From assembly GCA_041393395.1 (NCBI GenBank), contig JAWKKG010000002.1, positions 496,001-560,000 of the forward strand: DNA of 64,000 nucleotides. The letters are read 5' to 3'. A model generated the notes under the pieces. It was not told the DNA's origin. It saw only the letters and a list, made by a program, of their open reading frames with translations, and made no database searches. Below are positions 25,058 through 35,588 of this stretch, piece after piece. The position numbers were made by a program, and so were the translations under genes. The stretch comes from JAGQIB01 sp041393395 (GTDB lineage Bacteria; ARS69). The number at the start of each line of letters is the position of its first letter. Positions within the stretch are counted from its first letter, which is position 1.

Positions 25058-25402
25058 TCACGAGAAGCTCGCGACCGCTTCCTCCTGGGTCGCGTACGGC
25101 TGCCAGAAATGCGGCACGACTCCGGCCGCGCGCAAGACCGCCTCGACGCGCGGCGAAGGGGACGCGATCCGGACGCTGGCGCTCTCCTTGACGGCTGCCG
25201 TCGCGGCGGCGGCGAGGTAGCCGATGCCGAGCGAGTTGATCCAGTCCACGTCGGTCAGGTCGAGCACGAACCGGGAGAGGCCGGCGTCGATACCGTCGCG
25301 AACCGTGCGGTGGATGGCCCGGCAGGAGTCGCTGCCGTCCACCGTGCCCTGGAGGGCGAGCACGAGGACGTCCCCTTGCTTGCGCGTCGTCACGTGAACC
25401 AT
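25058..25402 (-). CDS. STAS-domain protein (anti-sigma factor antagonist-like)
   Basis: A 114-residue single STAS domain, related to SpoIIAA/RsbV, which binds an anti-sigma or partner kinase depending on phosphorylation of a conserved Ser. The core LDLTDVDWINSLGIGYLAA places the phosphorylatable Ser in INSLGIG at the usual helix N-cap. The N-terminal strands are VHVTTRKQGDVLVLALQG. No kinase (RsbW/SpoIIAB) or PP2C phosphatase gene is adjacent. ATG 25402 is chosen, though its ribosome site is weak. Downstream, 10 bp away, is the pseudouridine synthase gene. Confidence 0.85.
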   Translation of the reverse strand: MVHVTTRKQGDVLVLALQGTVDGSDSCRAIHRTVRDGIDAGLSRFVLDLTDVDWINSLGIGYLAAAATAAVKESASVRIASPSPRVEAVLRAAGVVPHFWQPYATQEEAVASFS

Positions 25403-25492
25403 GATGATGCCATGGTACCGCGTCGCCGGAAGTCCGTCGCGGGGGAATCCGTGAAGCGCCCGGCCCGGCCCGGGCGCGACGGGAGGATCGCG

Positions 25493-25954
25493 ATGCGCGA
25501 ACCCAGCGTCGAGACGCGAACTCGGGCCACCGCCCGCTCGCTGGGGGTGCTGCTGCTGTCGATCGGCGTGCTCTTCGTGGGCCCCGTCCGGGCCCAGGAG
25601 ACGGGAGAGGGTCTGGACCCGGCGTTCGAGGGCCGGCACCACTACGAGACCCTCTGCTCGAACTGCCACGGCGGCGACGCTCGGGGCGACGGCCCGCTCG
25701 CGAATCTCCTGCGGATCGTGACGCCCGACCTCACGCGCATCGCCGCCCGTCACGGCGGGGAGTTTCCCGCCGACAGCGTGCGCGCCCAGATCGACGGCAC
25801 GCGTGACGTCTCCGCGCACGGCCGACGGCAGATGCCGGTCTGGGGGAAACCGCTCGGCGCGCCCACCGACTCGGCCGAAGCCGGGGCGGCACGCCGGATG
25901 CTCGGCGAACTCGTCGCCTACCTGCAATCGATCCAGATCGTCGGTACGAACTAG
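25493..25954 (+). CDS. exported c-type cytochrome (class I, mono-haem)
   Basis: A 153-residue periplasmic or membrane-anchored electron carrier. An N-terminal hydrophobic segment (SLGVLLLSIGVLFVGPVRA) is a signal peptide or anchor. The haem site is CSNCH (Cys55, Cys58, His59), and RRQMPVWG gives the probable axial ligand Met114. The pattern resembles cytochrome c, class I (cbb3 or alternative complex III-type carriers). ATG 25493 follows GGGAGGATCGCG. It stands alone, divergent from the STAS/pseudouridine synthase pair, and its redox partner is not in the window. Confidence 0.9.
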   Translation: MREPSVETRTRATARSLGVLLLSIGVLFVGPVRAQETGEGLDPAFEGRHHYETLCSNCHGGDARGDGPLANLLRIVTPDLTRIAARHGGEFPADSVRAQIDGTRDVSAHGRRQMPVWGKPLGAPTDSAEAGAARRMLGELVAYLQSIQIVGTN

Positions 25955-25999
25955 GGGGCGTGCGAGGGCGACATGCCGGCCGCGTCCGCGAGCCGTCCC

Positions 26000-27409
<1,410 letters not shown>

Positions 27410-27478
27410 CGGGAACCTCGGGTTCGCGGGAAGCCCCGGAGTATGCGGGGGGCGGGCGGTTCCTGCAAGCGCCGGCGA

Positions 27479-30139
27479 TCAGTCCAGATGCAAGCGGCGA
27501 GCGATCTCCGCTTCGAGCCACGTCGCGGCCATGCCCCACTTCCGGTACTCCTCCCAGTCACGCTTCAGGTCGGCGCGACGGGCGGTCGCGGGACGTCCGG
27601 CCGCGACCTCCGCCGCCGCACGGGCGAGCGGCGCTTCGAAGCGCCGTGGATGCGTCGCCGCCGTCTTGAACGATCGCAGCGAGTCCGCGCGCGCGAAGCA
27701 GGCCACCGCCGAATCCGCCGAGCCGAAGTGCAGCTCGCGCAGGCCCTCCGCGAACCACGCGTCGCCACGGTACTCGCTGGCTGCGGACTCCTCGAGGATG
27801 GCGATCTCGGGAAGGACGGAGCGTGCACTGTCACCTCGACCGAGCTGACATCCCACCTTCTGGACCCGCAGGTACGCGGCGTTCGGAGAGTCCGCTCCGT
27901 GGAGCATCTCCGCGTCCTCGGCCGCCTGATCCAGAAACTCTGCGCCCTCCTCGACCTTGCCGGCCCGAAAGAGCACGATGCCGAGGTTGCGGGTCGTGTT
28001 CGCCAGTTCGGGATGCGGTCGCGTGAACGTTCGTGACTGGATGTCCCACGCGGCGCGCAGGTGCCGCTCCGCGTCGGCGAAGTTTCCGCGGGACGCGCGC
28101 ACGATGCCCAGGGCCTGATGGCTCGCCGCTACGGGAGACGTTCCGTCTCCGAACACGCGGATACGTCCTTCCAGGACGGCGAGCTGACGACGTTCCGCCT
28201 CCTCGAAGTCGCCGATCCGGCTCGCACACTGGGCGAGGTTCAATGAAACGGTCAGCACGGCGGGATGGTCCGGCCACAGCTGGGCGGTCAGGATTCGCAA
28301 CGCTTCCGTCATCGCGGCCCGCGCGCTGTCGGCGTCGCCCCGATCCCAGCGCAGGCGGCCGAGCTCGTTCAGGGAGGACGCGAGCCCCATGCTGTCCACG
28401 GGCGACTGGCTTCGGCGGATCGCGAGGGACCGCTCGATGAGTGCCAGCTGCTCCTCGGGATCCGGGATCGCGGAGGCGTAGTCCACGAGCGCCGCCGCGA
28501 CGTCCGGATGCGTCGGTCCGTAGCGCGCCTCGAACGCGCGCAGCGACTCGAGAAACAGGGGGGCGGCGACGTCCTTGCCCTCGAGCGTGTGGGTCACGCG
28601 CGCGATCTGGTGCCGGTCCGTGAGCACGGCGTCCTCCAGTCCGGCGCGTTCGGCGGCGGCGAGCGCCTGCCGGAGCGCGGCCCGCGCCTCCTCGTACCGA
28701 CCGCGCGCTCCGTGAATCGCCGCGAACGTCTCGTAGAGCCGGTACTGAACGGCGGGTTGGTCGTCCAGTCCGGCGAGCTTGTCCTCGCCCATCGTGAGGA
28801 TGTCGGCGATCCGCAGCGAGTCGCCGCCCGCGTGCAGCTCCGGGTTCGCCTGTTCGAACAGATCGACGAGGATCTGCAGCACCTGCTCGGAGCGCTCCCG
28901 CTCCGCGTGGGCACGGTCTCGTTCGTCCGCGATCCGGTCCGCCTGACGGGTCGAGACGATCGCGAACGCGAGCAGCGTGCCGAGCAGGAGCGCGCCGGCC
29001 GCGACGGGCAGGCGATGGCGACTCAGGAACTTCCGGGTCCGGTAGGAGAGTGAATCGGGCCGCGCGCGGACCGGCATCCCCGTGAGCCAGCGTCCGATGT
29101 CTTCCGAGAGCTGATCCACGGACCCGTACCGACGCTCCGGTTCCTTGCGAAGGGCGGTCGCCACGATGGCGTCGAGGTCGCCGCGGATCCATCGCGCGTC
29201 CGGCGCCGGCGCCCGGGAGCTCGGCGCCGCCGGATCCGCCTCGCGGACGCGGCGCTCGGTTTCCTCGGGACTCCTTCCCTCCGCCGCGAACGGCGGCTCG
29301 CCACTCAGCAGCTCGTACAGCAACACGCCGAGCGCCCAGACGTCGGTGGCGGTCGTCGGCGGTTCGCCGCGCGTCTGCTCGGGCGCCGCGTTGCCGGGGG
29401 TGAGGATCCGCTCGCCGGGCCGAGTCGCGTGCAGCGCCGCGGACGTGTCATCCGGGTCGAGCATCTTCGCGATGCCGAAGTCGAGCAGCACGGGACGCCC
29501 TTCGGCCGTCACGAGGATGTTCGCGGGCTTCAGATCCCGATGCACCACGAGGTTTCCGTGCGCGAACTGGACCGCCTCGCACACCTTGAGGAACAGTCGC
29601 AGTCGGTCCCGGAGCGAAACGTGACGCTCCGTACACCAGCGGTTGATCGGCGCGCCGTCGACGTACTCCATCGCGAGCCAGGGGCGCCCGTCGCTCGCCA
29701 CTCCGCCGTCGAGCAGCGTGGCGATGTGCGGATGCCGCAATCGCGCGAGAATCTGACGCTCGTGCCGGAAGCGGCTGACGAGCTCCGCGGCGCGCCACCC
29801 CGGACGCACGAGCTTGACGGCCGCCTTCTGGTGGAACTCGTCGTCTCGCTCCGCGAGCCAGACCTCGCCCATCCCCCCGCGTCCCAGCAGGCGTTCGAGT
29901 CGCCACGCGCCGATGCGCTGGCCCGAGAGATCGAGCGGATCGGTGTCCGGGGAGTCCCCGAGCAGACGTTCCACCCGGAGCTCCGAGCGGACGTGCGAAT
30001 CGAGCATCGCGAGGACCTCGCCCCCGACGTCCGGCCGCTCGACGCAGCGCGCCTCGACGAATGCCGACCGCTCCTCGGGCTCGAGGTCGAGCGCTTCGAG
30101 GAACACGGCCTCGATCATCTGCCAGGTCGGGGCATCCAA
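27479..30139 (-). CDS. Ser/Thr protein kinase with transmembrane helix and C-terminal TPR region
   Basis: With TTG 30139, placed seven bases after GGAGG, the product has 886 residues; the first ATG is seven codons further in. The short helical N-terminus (IEAVFLEALDLEPEERSAFVE) is typical of this kinase class. The kinase domain (about 78-352) has the P-loop GRGGMGEV, Lys109 (AAVKLV), HRDLKPANIL (Asp202) and DFG (Asp220). A membrane helix spans about 377-396. The external C-terminal half holds many 40-residue TPR-like units (ARYGPTHPDVAAAL..., LWPDHPAVLTVSLNLAQC). It follows the ECF sigma factor gene and probably acts in the same signalling module. Confidence 0.92.
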   Translation of the reverse strand: MDAPTWQMIEAVFLEALDLEPEERSAFVEARCVERPDVGGEVLAMLDSHVRSELRVERLLGDSPDTDPLDLSGQRIGAWRLERLLGRGGMGEVWLAERDDEFHQKAAVKLVRPGWRAAELVSRFRHERQILARLRHPHIATLLDGGVASDGRPWLAMEYVDGAPINRWCTERHVSLRDRLRLFLKVCEAVQFAHGNLVVHRDLKPANILVTAEGRPVLLDFGIAKMLDPDDTSAALHATRPGERILTPGNAAPEQTRGEPPTTATDVWALGVLLYELLSGEPPFAAEGRSPEETERRVREADPAAPSSRAPAPDARWIRGDLDAIVATALRKEPERRYGSVDQLSEDIGRWLTGMPVRARPDSLSYRTRKFLSRHRLPVAAGALLLGTLLAFAIVSTRQADRIADERDRAHAERERSEQVLQILVDLFEQANPELHAGGDSLRIADILTMGEDKLAGLDDQPAVQYRLYETFAAIHGARGRYEEARAALRQALAAAERAGLEDAVLTDRHQIARVTHTLEGKDVAAPLFLESLRAFEARYGPTHPDVAAALVDYASAIPDPEEQLALIERSLAIRRSQSPVDSMGLASSLNELGRLRWDRGDADSARAAMTEALRILTAQLWPDHPAVLTVSLNLAQCASRIGDFEEAERRQLAVLEGRIRVFGDGTSPVAASHQALGIVRASRGNFADAERHLRAAWDIQSRTFTRPHPELANTTRNLGIVLFRAGKVEEGAEFLDQAAEDAEMLHGADSPNAAYLRVQKVGCQLGRGDSARSVLPEIAILEESAASEYRGDAWFAEGLRELHFGSADSAVACFARADSLRSFKTAATHPRRFEAPLARAAAEVAAGRPATARRADLKRDWEEYRKWGMAATWLEAEIARRLHLD

Positions 30140-30194
30140 CGGGAATCCTCCGTAGGGGTCTTGGCGACGTGACGGCGCGAAACCGGACAGGCGC

Positions 30195-30770
30195 TCAGTC
30201 CGGCAGGCCGAGGTCCCGCGCCACTTCCTTGCGGAGCCACGCCCGCGCGGTGATCCAGTCGCGCTGGATCGTCTTGCCGGAGACACCGAGGCGCTCCGCG
30301 ATCTCCTCCACGGTCAGCCCCGCGAAGAAGCGGAGCTCCACGACCTCCGCCGCCCGCTCGTTCGCGGCGGCGAGGCGTTCCAGCGCCTCTTCCAGCGAGA
30401 GGATCTCGTCGGCCTCCTCGTCGCTCAGGAACGCCTCCACGTCCTCGAGCGGGACGGCGACCTGGTCTCCGCCGCGCTTGAGCCGCTTGCGTGTCCGCGC
30501 GTAGTCCACGAGGACCCGCCGCATCGTCTTCGCGGCCACGCCGAAGAACTGGGCGCGGCTTCCCGCGGGGATCCGGTGCTGGCGGGCGAGCCGCAGGTAC
30601 GCCTCGTTGACGAGCGCGGTGGGGCTGAGCGTGTGGCCGACGCGCTCGTTGCGGAGACGATCGCGGGCGAGCCCGCGGAGTTCGTCGTAGAGCAGGCGAA
30701 CGACGCGATCGAGGGCCTCCGGATCCCCGGAGTCCAGCCGCTCCAGCCACTGGGTCAGTCCCTCGGTCAT
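30195..30770 (-). CDS. ECF-family RNA polymerase sigma factor
   Basis: A 191-residue sigma factor with region 2 (LYDELRGLARDRLRNERVGHTLSPTALVNEAYLRL) and region 4 (VVELRFFAGLTVEEIAERLGVSGKTIQRDW). The HTLSPTALVNEAYLRL wording is typical of the sigma-70-like ECF subgroup regularly found beside Ser/Thr kinases in planctomycetes, acidobacteria and related phyla. No anti-sigma factor gene is present; the downstream kinase (55 bp away) is the likely partner. ATG 30770 follows GGGAGAG. The expected target promoters are unknown. Confidence 0.93.
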   Translation of the reverse strand: MTEGLTQWLERLDSGDPEALDRVVRLLYDELRGLARDRLRNERVGHTLSPTALVNEAYLRLARQHRIPAGSRAQFFGVAAKTMRRVLVDYARTRKRLKRGGDQVAVPLEDVEAFLSDEEADEILSLEEALERLAAANERAAEVVELRFFAGLTVEEIAERLGVSGKTIQRDWITARAWLRKEVARDLGLPD

Positions 30771-30890
30771 CGCGCGCTCTCCCGTCCCGCGATCCTAGGA
30801 CCAAACCGGGGGTCGGGGCCATCCCCGCCCGGAACTGACGGCCGGCGGCGCCCGGGGTAGATTCGGCGGATCCACGCGGGAGGAGGCACG

Positions 30891-31766
30891 ATGACGAGCG
30901 ATCGGGGCGCGTCGGGCGACCGGGAGGGTCCCGCCCGCGAGAATCCGGGTCCCCGGGGCGGGACCGGGCTCGGGGAGCGGATCCGCCTGATCGGGATGGT
31001 CCACGTGGCGGCCCTGCCGGGGACGCCGCGGGCGGAGCTGCCGCCGGGCCGGATCGCGGCCGCGGCGGCCGAGGAGGCCCGCCTGCTCGAGGACGCGGGC
31101 TTCGACGCGATCCTCCTCGAGAACATGCACGACGTGCCGTACCTCCGCGGGGCGGTCGGCCCGGAGATCGTGGCGGCCCTCACCGAGGTCGTGGGTGCCG
31201 TCCGCCGCGCCGTCAACGTTCCGCTCGGCGTCCAGGTCCTCGCCGCCGCGAACCGCGAGGCACTCGCCGTGGCCCACGCGACGGGCGCGGGCTTCATCCG
31301 GGTCGAAGGCTTCGTCTTCGCGTCCGTGGCCGACGAAGGGCTGCTCGGCGAGGCGGCGGCCGGACCGCTGCTCCGGTATCGCCGGGCGATCGGCGCGGAG
31401 AGTGTGGCGATCCTCGCCGACGTGAAGAAGAAGCACTCCGCCCACGCGCTCACCGCCGACGTTTCCCTCGCCGAGACCGCGGCGGCCGCGGAGTTCTTCG
31501 GCGCGGACGGCATCATCGTGACCGGCGCCGCCACCGGAGCGCCGACCGATCGCGCCGACGTCGAGGCCGTGCGACGTTCCGTCGCCCTTCCCGTGCTGGT
31601 GGGGTCCGGCGTGACACCCGAGTCCGCGCCGTGGTTGCTGGAGACGGCGGATGCCCTCATCGTCGGGTCGTGGTACAAGCGGGACGGGCACTGGTCCCAC
31701 CCGCCGGACCCCGCGCGAGCCGCGGAGCTGGTACGGGCCGTTCGGTCCGCTCCTCCGCGCAGGTGA
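30891..31766 (+). CDS. BtpA/SgcQ family TIM-barrel protein
   Basis: A 291-residue predicted (beta/alpha)8 protein. Motifs are LIGMVHVAALPGTP near the N-terminus, EDAGFDAILLENMHDVPY, LGVQVLAAANREALAVAHATGAGFIRVEGF, ILADVKKKHSAH and LPVLVGSGVTPE. These are the standard BtpA features (COG0434). Cyanobacterial BtpA is needed for photosystem I accumulation, but the family is widespread in non-phototrophs, some as sugar or nucleoside phosphate enzymes, so the reaction is unknown. ATG 30891 follows GGGAGGAGGCACG. The following NYN-LOTUS gene starts at or just after the stop, so the two are likely co-transcribed. Confidence 0.9.
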   Translation: MTSDRGASGDREGPARENPGPRGGTGLGERIRLIGMVHVAALPGTPRAELPPGRIAAAAAEEARLLEDAGFDAILLENMHDVPYLRGAVGPEIVAALTEVVGAVRRAVNVPLGVQVLAAANREALAVAHATGAGFIRVEGFVFASVADEGLLGEAAAGPLLRYRRAIGAESVAILADVKKKHSAHALTADVSLAETAAAAEFFGADGIIVTGAATGAPTDRADVEAVRRSVALPVLVGSGVTPESAPWLLETADALIVGSWYKRDGHWSHPPDPARAAELVRAVRSAPPRR

Positions 31767-31786
31767 CGGAAGCCCGGGAGGCGCAC

Positions 31787-32620
31787 TTGGCTACGCTACG
31801 CTCCGAAGCCCGCACCCTCGCGGTGTTCGTGGACTTCGAGAACCTGGCGCTCGCGTTCACGGATGATCGTCGGGTCGCGTTCGACATCCAGCGCGTGCTG
31901 GACCGCCTGCTCGAGAAGGGCAACGTGGTGGTGCGCAAGGCGTACGCGGACTGGAGCCGGTTCCGTCACTACACGAAGTCGCTGCACGAGGCCGGGTTCG
32001 AGCTGCAGGAGATCCCGAAGCGCTCGATGACGGGCAAGAACTCCGCCGACATCCGCCTCGTGGTCGACGCGCTGGATCTCTCCTACAGCAAGGACCACAT
32101 CGACACGTTCGTGATCGTGTCGGGAGACAGCGACTTCTCGCCCGTGGTCGCGAAGCTCCGCGAGAACGGAAAGACCGTGCTCGGCCTCGGCATGCGCCAG
32201 TCCACGTCGCGGCTGCTCGCGGATCACTGCGACGAGTTCCTGTTCTACGACGATCTCGAGGGCGAGGAGCACATCGAGGAGGAGGCCGCCGAGGTCAAGG
32301 GCGGCATCCCCGCGGAGAAACGCGAGGCGTGGCTGCTCCTGTTCGAGACGATCCGCGCGCTGCAGCGCGAAGGGGAAACCGCGCACTCCTCGCGCCTCAA
32401 GGACACGATGAAGCGCAAGCGGCCCTCGTTCTCCGAGAGCGCGTACGGCTACCGGTCTTTCACCGAACTGCTCGAGGACGTGCAGAAGGCGGGGCACATC
32501 GAGCTCGAGGTGGACGAGCGCAGCGGCACGTACAAGGTCACCAAGATGAAGAGCCGTGCCAAGAGCGGGAGACGTCGACGCTCTTCCGGCGGGAACGCCT
32601 CGCGTCGGTCTTCGTCCTGA
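31787..32620 (+). CDS. NYN-domain putative RNase with C-terminal OST-HTH/LOTUS domain
   Basis: A 277-residue protein in which a NYN (PIN-like) nuclease domain (residues about 8-155) precedes a LOTUS/OST-HTH module (about 180-255). The NYN acidic residues are seen in VFVDFENLALAF, SADIRLVVDAL and VIVSGDSDFSPVV. The LOTUS part contains RLKDTMKRKRPSFSESAYGY and FTELLEDVQ, expected to bind RNA (G-quadruplex or stem). A basic tail (KSRAKSGRRRRSS) may add nucleic-acid affinity. TTG 31787 is preferred since GGGAGG lies five bases upstream; a GTG at 31763 that overlaps the BtpA stop as GTGA is the alternative. Confidence 0.85.
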   Translation: MATLRSEARTLAVFVDFENLALAFTDDRRVAFDIQRVLDRLLEKGNVVVRKAYADWSRFRHYTKSLHEAGFELQEIPKRSMTGKNSADIRLVVDALDLSYSKDHIDTFVIVSGDSDFSPVVAKLRENGKTVLGLGMRQSTSRLLADHCDEFLFYDDLEGEEHIEEEAAEVKGGIPAEKREAWLLLFETIRALQREGETAHSSRLKDTMKRKRPSFSESAYGYRSFTELLEDVQKAGHIELEVDERSGTYKVTKMKSRAKSGRRRRSSGGNASRRSSS

Positions 32621-32639
32621 GGCGACAGACGGCCGCGCG

Positions 32640-34232
32640 CTAGGCCGTGCGGATCCGACGCACCGGCGCGCGGGCGGTCACGGAATAGATGTCCACCCGA
32701 CGGTCGCGCAGCGGTCGCACGCTGCCGTTCTCCCGCGCGTGCTCCAGCGCCCCGAGATCCAGATCCGTGATGACGACCGTTTCGTTGCCGGACTCGGCTG
32801 ATGCCGCGATCCCGTCCGGCGGGAACGAGAAGTCGCTCGGCGTGCAGATCAGCGCCTGGCCGTAGTTGATGAGGAAGCTCTCCACCTGCGGCAGATTGCC
32901 GACGTTTCCGGCCAGCACCACGTACAGCGAGTTCTCCACCGCGCGCGCCTGCGCGCTGTAGCGCACGCGCAGGTACGCCTTGCGTTCGTCCGTGCTGAAC
33001 GGCACGAACAGGATCTCCGCGCCCGCCATGGCCGCGAGGCGCGCGAGCTCCGGGAACTCGCAGTCGTAGCAGACCAGGATCGCGATCCGCGCGTAGCCGG
33101 TATCGAACACGCGGAGCTCCTCGCCGCCCTGGATGCCGTACTCCTCGCGCTCCGCCGGCGTCACGTGGAGCTTGTCCTGCGTGTAGATCTCGCCGCCGGG
33201 CGTGAACAGGTGAGCCACGTTCCGCAGCACACCGTCCTGCAGCACCGGATGGGAGCCCGCCACGATCATCAGCCCGCTGCGCTTGGCGAGTCGCTGGAAC
33301 AGCAAGCGGTACCGCTTGGTCAGTCCCGCCAGCTTCGCGATCGCCTCCTTCGGCGCGAGATCGTGCGCGAACGTGCCGAACAGCTGGACGGTGAACAGTT
33401 CGGGAAACAGCAGGAAGTGGCAGTGGTACTGCTCCGCCGTCTGCACGAAGAACTCGACCTGCTGCTCGAACTCCCGCCAGTGGCGGATCGGTCGGACCTG
33501 GTACTGCGCGGCGCACACGCGAACCCGGCGCACCGGCCGCCGGACCGGGGATGCGGCGATGCGGCGTCGGTTCTCGCGGTAGTCGGGGTTCGGGAGTTCC
33601 AGGAACGTCGCGTAGTCCAGGCTGTGGTCGTCGCGCACGTAGCCCATGTGGACGCCGAGCACGCGGTAGCCGGCCTTCAGGTGCGCGTTCAGGGCCGGGT
33701 CGCGGAGGCGGCCGGCCATGACCTCCTGCACGTACTGCTCCGCGGTCATCTTGCCCGCGTGGCCGATGTAGCCGGGGATCCGACCGCCCGCGACCATGCG
33801 CCGCAAGTTGTAGCGCGCGAGCAGCTTCTTGCGGGAGACGTAGAGCTGGCCGGCGATTCCCTGGCCCTGGCTGTCCGGGTGCACCGCGATGTCGGCGCCG
33901 TAGAGGCTGTCGCCACTCGGGTCGTGCGAGCTGAAGGTCCCGTTCCCCGTGATCTCGGCGTAGGAGTACCACGGGGATTCCTCGTCGAGCGTGACGATCA
34001 GGCAAGAGGCGTAGCCCACGATGCGCTGGTCGCGGACCGCGACGAACTGTCCCTCGGGAAACGTCTCGAGCTGCATCCGGAGCAGCCGAACGTCGCACAG
34101 CGCGCTCTCGGGCAGCTCCGGGTAGGCGGCCCGCTGCACGCGGTAGACGTCGTCGAGGTCCTCCGAACGCATGCGTCGGACGCGCACCGGGCGGCGCGGA
34201 GTGCTTCGCTCGTTCATCGGCACCGTGGACAC
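32640..34232 (-). CDS. GNAT acetyltransferase-nitrilase fusion (carbon-nitrogen hydrolase)
   Basis: A 530-residue fusion. Residues about 15-215 form a GNAT N-acetyltransferase domain (VRVRRMRSEDLDDVYRVQRA, ADIAVHPDSQGQGIAGQLYV, a Q/GxGxxG/A acetyl-CoA loop). Residues about 230-520 form a nitrilase-superfamily amidohydrolase with Glu in FPELFT, Lys in TQDKLHVTPAE and Cys in VCYDCEFPE. Fusions of this order are known (YhcX/Nit type), with no settled substrate. GTG 34232 follows GGGAGG by five bases; the ATG five codons later lacks such a site. Preceded on the same strand by the SET-domain gene, 81 bp upstream. Confidence 0.9.
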   Translation of the reverse strand: MSTVPMNERSTPRRPVRVRRMRSEDLDDVYRVQRAAYPELPESALCDVRLLRMQLETFPEGQFVAVRDQRIVGYASCLIVTLDEESPWYSYAEITGNGTFSSHDPSGDSLYGADIAVHPDSQGQGIAGQLYVSRKKLLARYNLRRMVAGGRIPGYIGHAGKMTAEQYVQEVMAGRLRDPALNAHLKAGYRVLGVHMGYVRDDHSLDYATFLELPNPDYRENRRRIAASPVRRPVRRVRVCAAQYQVRPIRHWREFEQQVEFFVQTAEQYHCHFLLFPELFTVQLFGTFAHDLAPKEAIAKLAGLTKRYRLLFQRLAKRSGLMIVAGSHPVLQDGVLRNVAHLFTPGGEIYTQDKLHVTPAEREEYGIQGGEELRVFDTGYARIAILVCYDCEFPELARLAAMAGAEILFVPFSTDERKAYLRVRYSAQARAVENSLYVVLAGNVGNLPQVESFLINYGQALICTPSDFSFPPDGIAASAESGNETVVITDLDLGALEHARENGSVRPLRDRRVDIYSVTARAPVRRIRTA

Positions 34233-34313
34233 CGGACCTCCCGGTCACGAAGAAGCCACCGGCCCGGATCCTCCGAGCCGACGCTCAACTTAGCACGCTC
34301 TCGGATTCGGCGC

Positions 34314-34829
34314 TTACCGCGCGGCGGTCCGGCGCGAGCGGCGGGGGGAGACGATGACCTCGAACGAGGAAGCGCCGCGTCGCACGAACTCCGGCACGAC
34401 TCCGAGCTCGAGGTAGTACTGCTGGAGTGTCGCCGGGAGACGCTTGAAGTCCTCGACGAGACCGCGACACGTCGGCTTGCCGCAAGCGCACGCCATCGTC
34501 CAGAAGTCCTCGTTCATCGAGGTCGAGTAGTCGAAGCGCAATTCGGTGCCGGCCGCGACGGGGGCGAGCATCACCAGCGTGCGCTCGTCCACGAGCCCGA
34601 CGTTCGGCTCGCACGAGTGGTTCACGTAGCGACCCGGCGAGACCGGGAGGATGTACTTGCCGTCGCCGACCTGAAGCAGGTACGCGCCGAGCGGCGTGCC
34701 GTGAATGCGATGCTGCCGAGAGTACCCTTTTCCGCGAAACACGAACGCGACGTCGCCGGACTCGAGGTCCCGGCGGGCGAACACGCCCCGACCGACGTCG
34801 CTTTTCCCCACGAAAACCAGGTCTTCCAT
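34314..34829 (-). CDS. SET-domain protein methyltransferase with post-SET Cys cluster
   Basis: A 171-residue SET protein. SDVGRGVFARRDLESGDV opens the SET fold, GRYVNHSCEPNVGLV contains the NHSC active-site knot motif (residues 70-73), and ELRFDYSTSM has the catalytic-type Tyr101. ACACGKPTCRG (Cys114, 116, 121) looks like the post-SET zinc cysteines. Bacterial SET proteins are believed to methylate lysines on host or own proteins; the target here is unknown. ATG 34829 follows GGAGGGAGCC. It shares the strand with the GNAT-nitrilase gene and is divergent from the glutamate-related operon, so the 285-bp spacer may contain promoters for both. Confidence 0.88.
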   Translation of the reverse strand: MEDLVFVGKSDVGRGVFARRDLESGDVAFVFRGKGYSRQHRIHGTPLGAYLLQVGDGKYILPVSPGRYVNHSCEPNVGLVDERTLVMLAPVAAGTELRFDYSTSMNEDFWTMACACGKPTCRGLVEDFKRLPATLQQYYLELGVVPEFVRRGASSFEVIVSPRRSRRTAAR

Positions 34830-35079
34830 GGCTCCCTCCGAGCCGGCTCCCGCCGGCGCGCGGAATATCGGGATCCGGAGGGGCCAAGGGAAGGGGAATT
34901 TTCGGGATGCCCGGCGGACGGCCGGAGGCGGTTCCGGCGCCCTCCCGGCGCCTCGGATCTCGCGTCCCGGCCGGCGCGCCGCGGGCGGCGGCGCGGGTCC
35001 GGGATCGAGGTCCCGGGCCCGGCCAAGGGGGCCCGGCGCGACATCACGTCGCGTCGACGGCGCGCGGCGCGGTTTCGGG

Positions 35080-35108
35080 TTGTCGGGCGGGTCAGAACTC
35101 GCGAATCT
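35080..35108 (+). promoter_or_regulatory. possible promoter of the glutamate-related operon (leaderless start?)
   Basis: TTGTCG (35080-35085) and GAATCT (35103-35108) are 17 bp apart. The expected transcription start would be almost at ATG 35115, which has no ribosome site before it. That fits a leaderless transcript. The -10 box is weak. Confidence 0.3.
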
Positions 35109-35114
35109 GCGACC

Positions 35115-35588
35115 ATGAGTCGAACCGGGAAGGCCGTCATCGGGTGGCGGGAGTGGGTCTCGCTCCCGAGCCTCGGCGTGGAGCGCGTGAAGGCCAAGAT
35201 CGACACCGGCGCGCGGTCGTCCGCGCTGCACGCCTTCAATCTGGACGTGTTCGAGCGGCGGAAGGTCCAGTACGTTCGGTTCGTGGTGCACCCGCACCAG
35301 CGGACCGCCCGGGACGAGCGCGAGGTCGAGCACGAGCTCAAGGACTGGCGCTGGATCCGCTCGTCCACCGGTCACCGGACACTGCGTCCGGTCATCGTGA
35401 CCGAGCTCGCCTGGATGGGCGAGCGGTGGCCGATCGAGCTCACGCTCGTCGGACGGGACAGCATGGGATTTCGTATGCTGCTCGGCCGGAGCGCGTTGCG
35501 AGGGCGGTACGTCGTCGATCCGGGGCGTTCCTACCTGGGAGCGAAGCACGACGGACATCCGGTCCGCCGGGGAAGGAAGCAGTCGTGA
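35115..35588 (+). CDS. RimK/LysX-linked aspartic-protease-like protein (RimB/COG4067, 'ATP-dependent zinc protease' family)
   Basis: A 157-residue protein of the retropepsin-like COG4067 family. VKAKIDTGARSSALHA carries the DTGA motif expected of an aspartic-protease-like active site, and SMGFRMLLGRSALRGRYVVDP is the matching C-terminal motif. In Pseudomonas, a member (RimB) removes glutamates that RimK adds to ribosomal protein S6. Here the gene directly precedes rimK with GTGA overlap (35585-35588), so a ligase/protease pair is likely. The start ATG has no ribosome site and may be read from a leaderless mRNA. Older database names call it a zinc protease, without support from this sequence. 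Confidence 0.88.
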   Translation: MSRTGKAVIGWREWVSLPSLGVERVKAKIDTGARSSALHAFNLDVFERRKVQYVRFVVHPHQRTARDEREVEHELKDWRWIRSSTGHRTLRPVIVTELAWMGERWPIELTLVGRDSMGFRMLLGRSALRGRYVVDPGRSYLGAKHDGHPVRRGRKQS

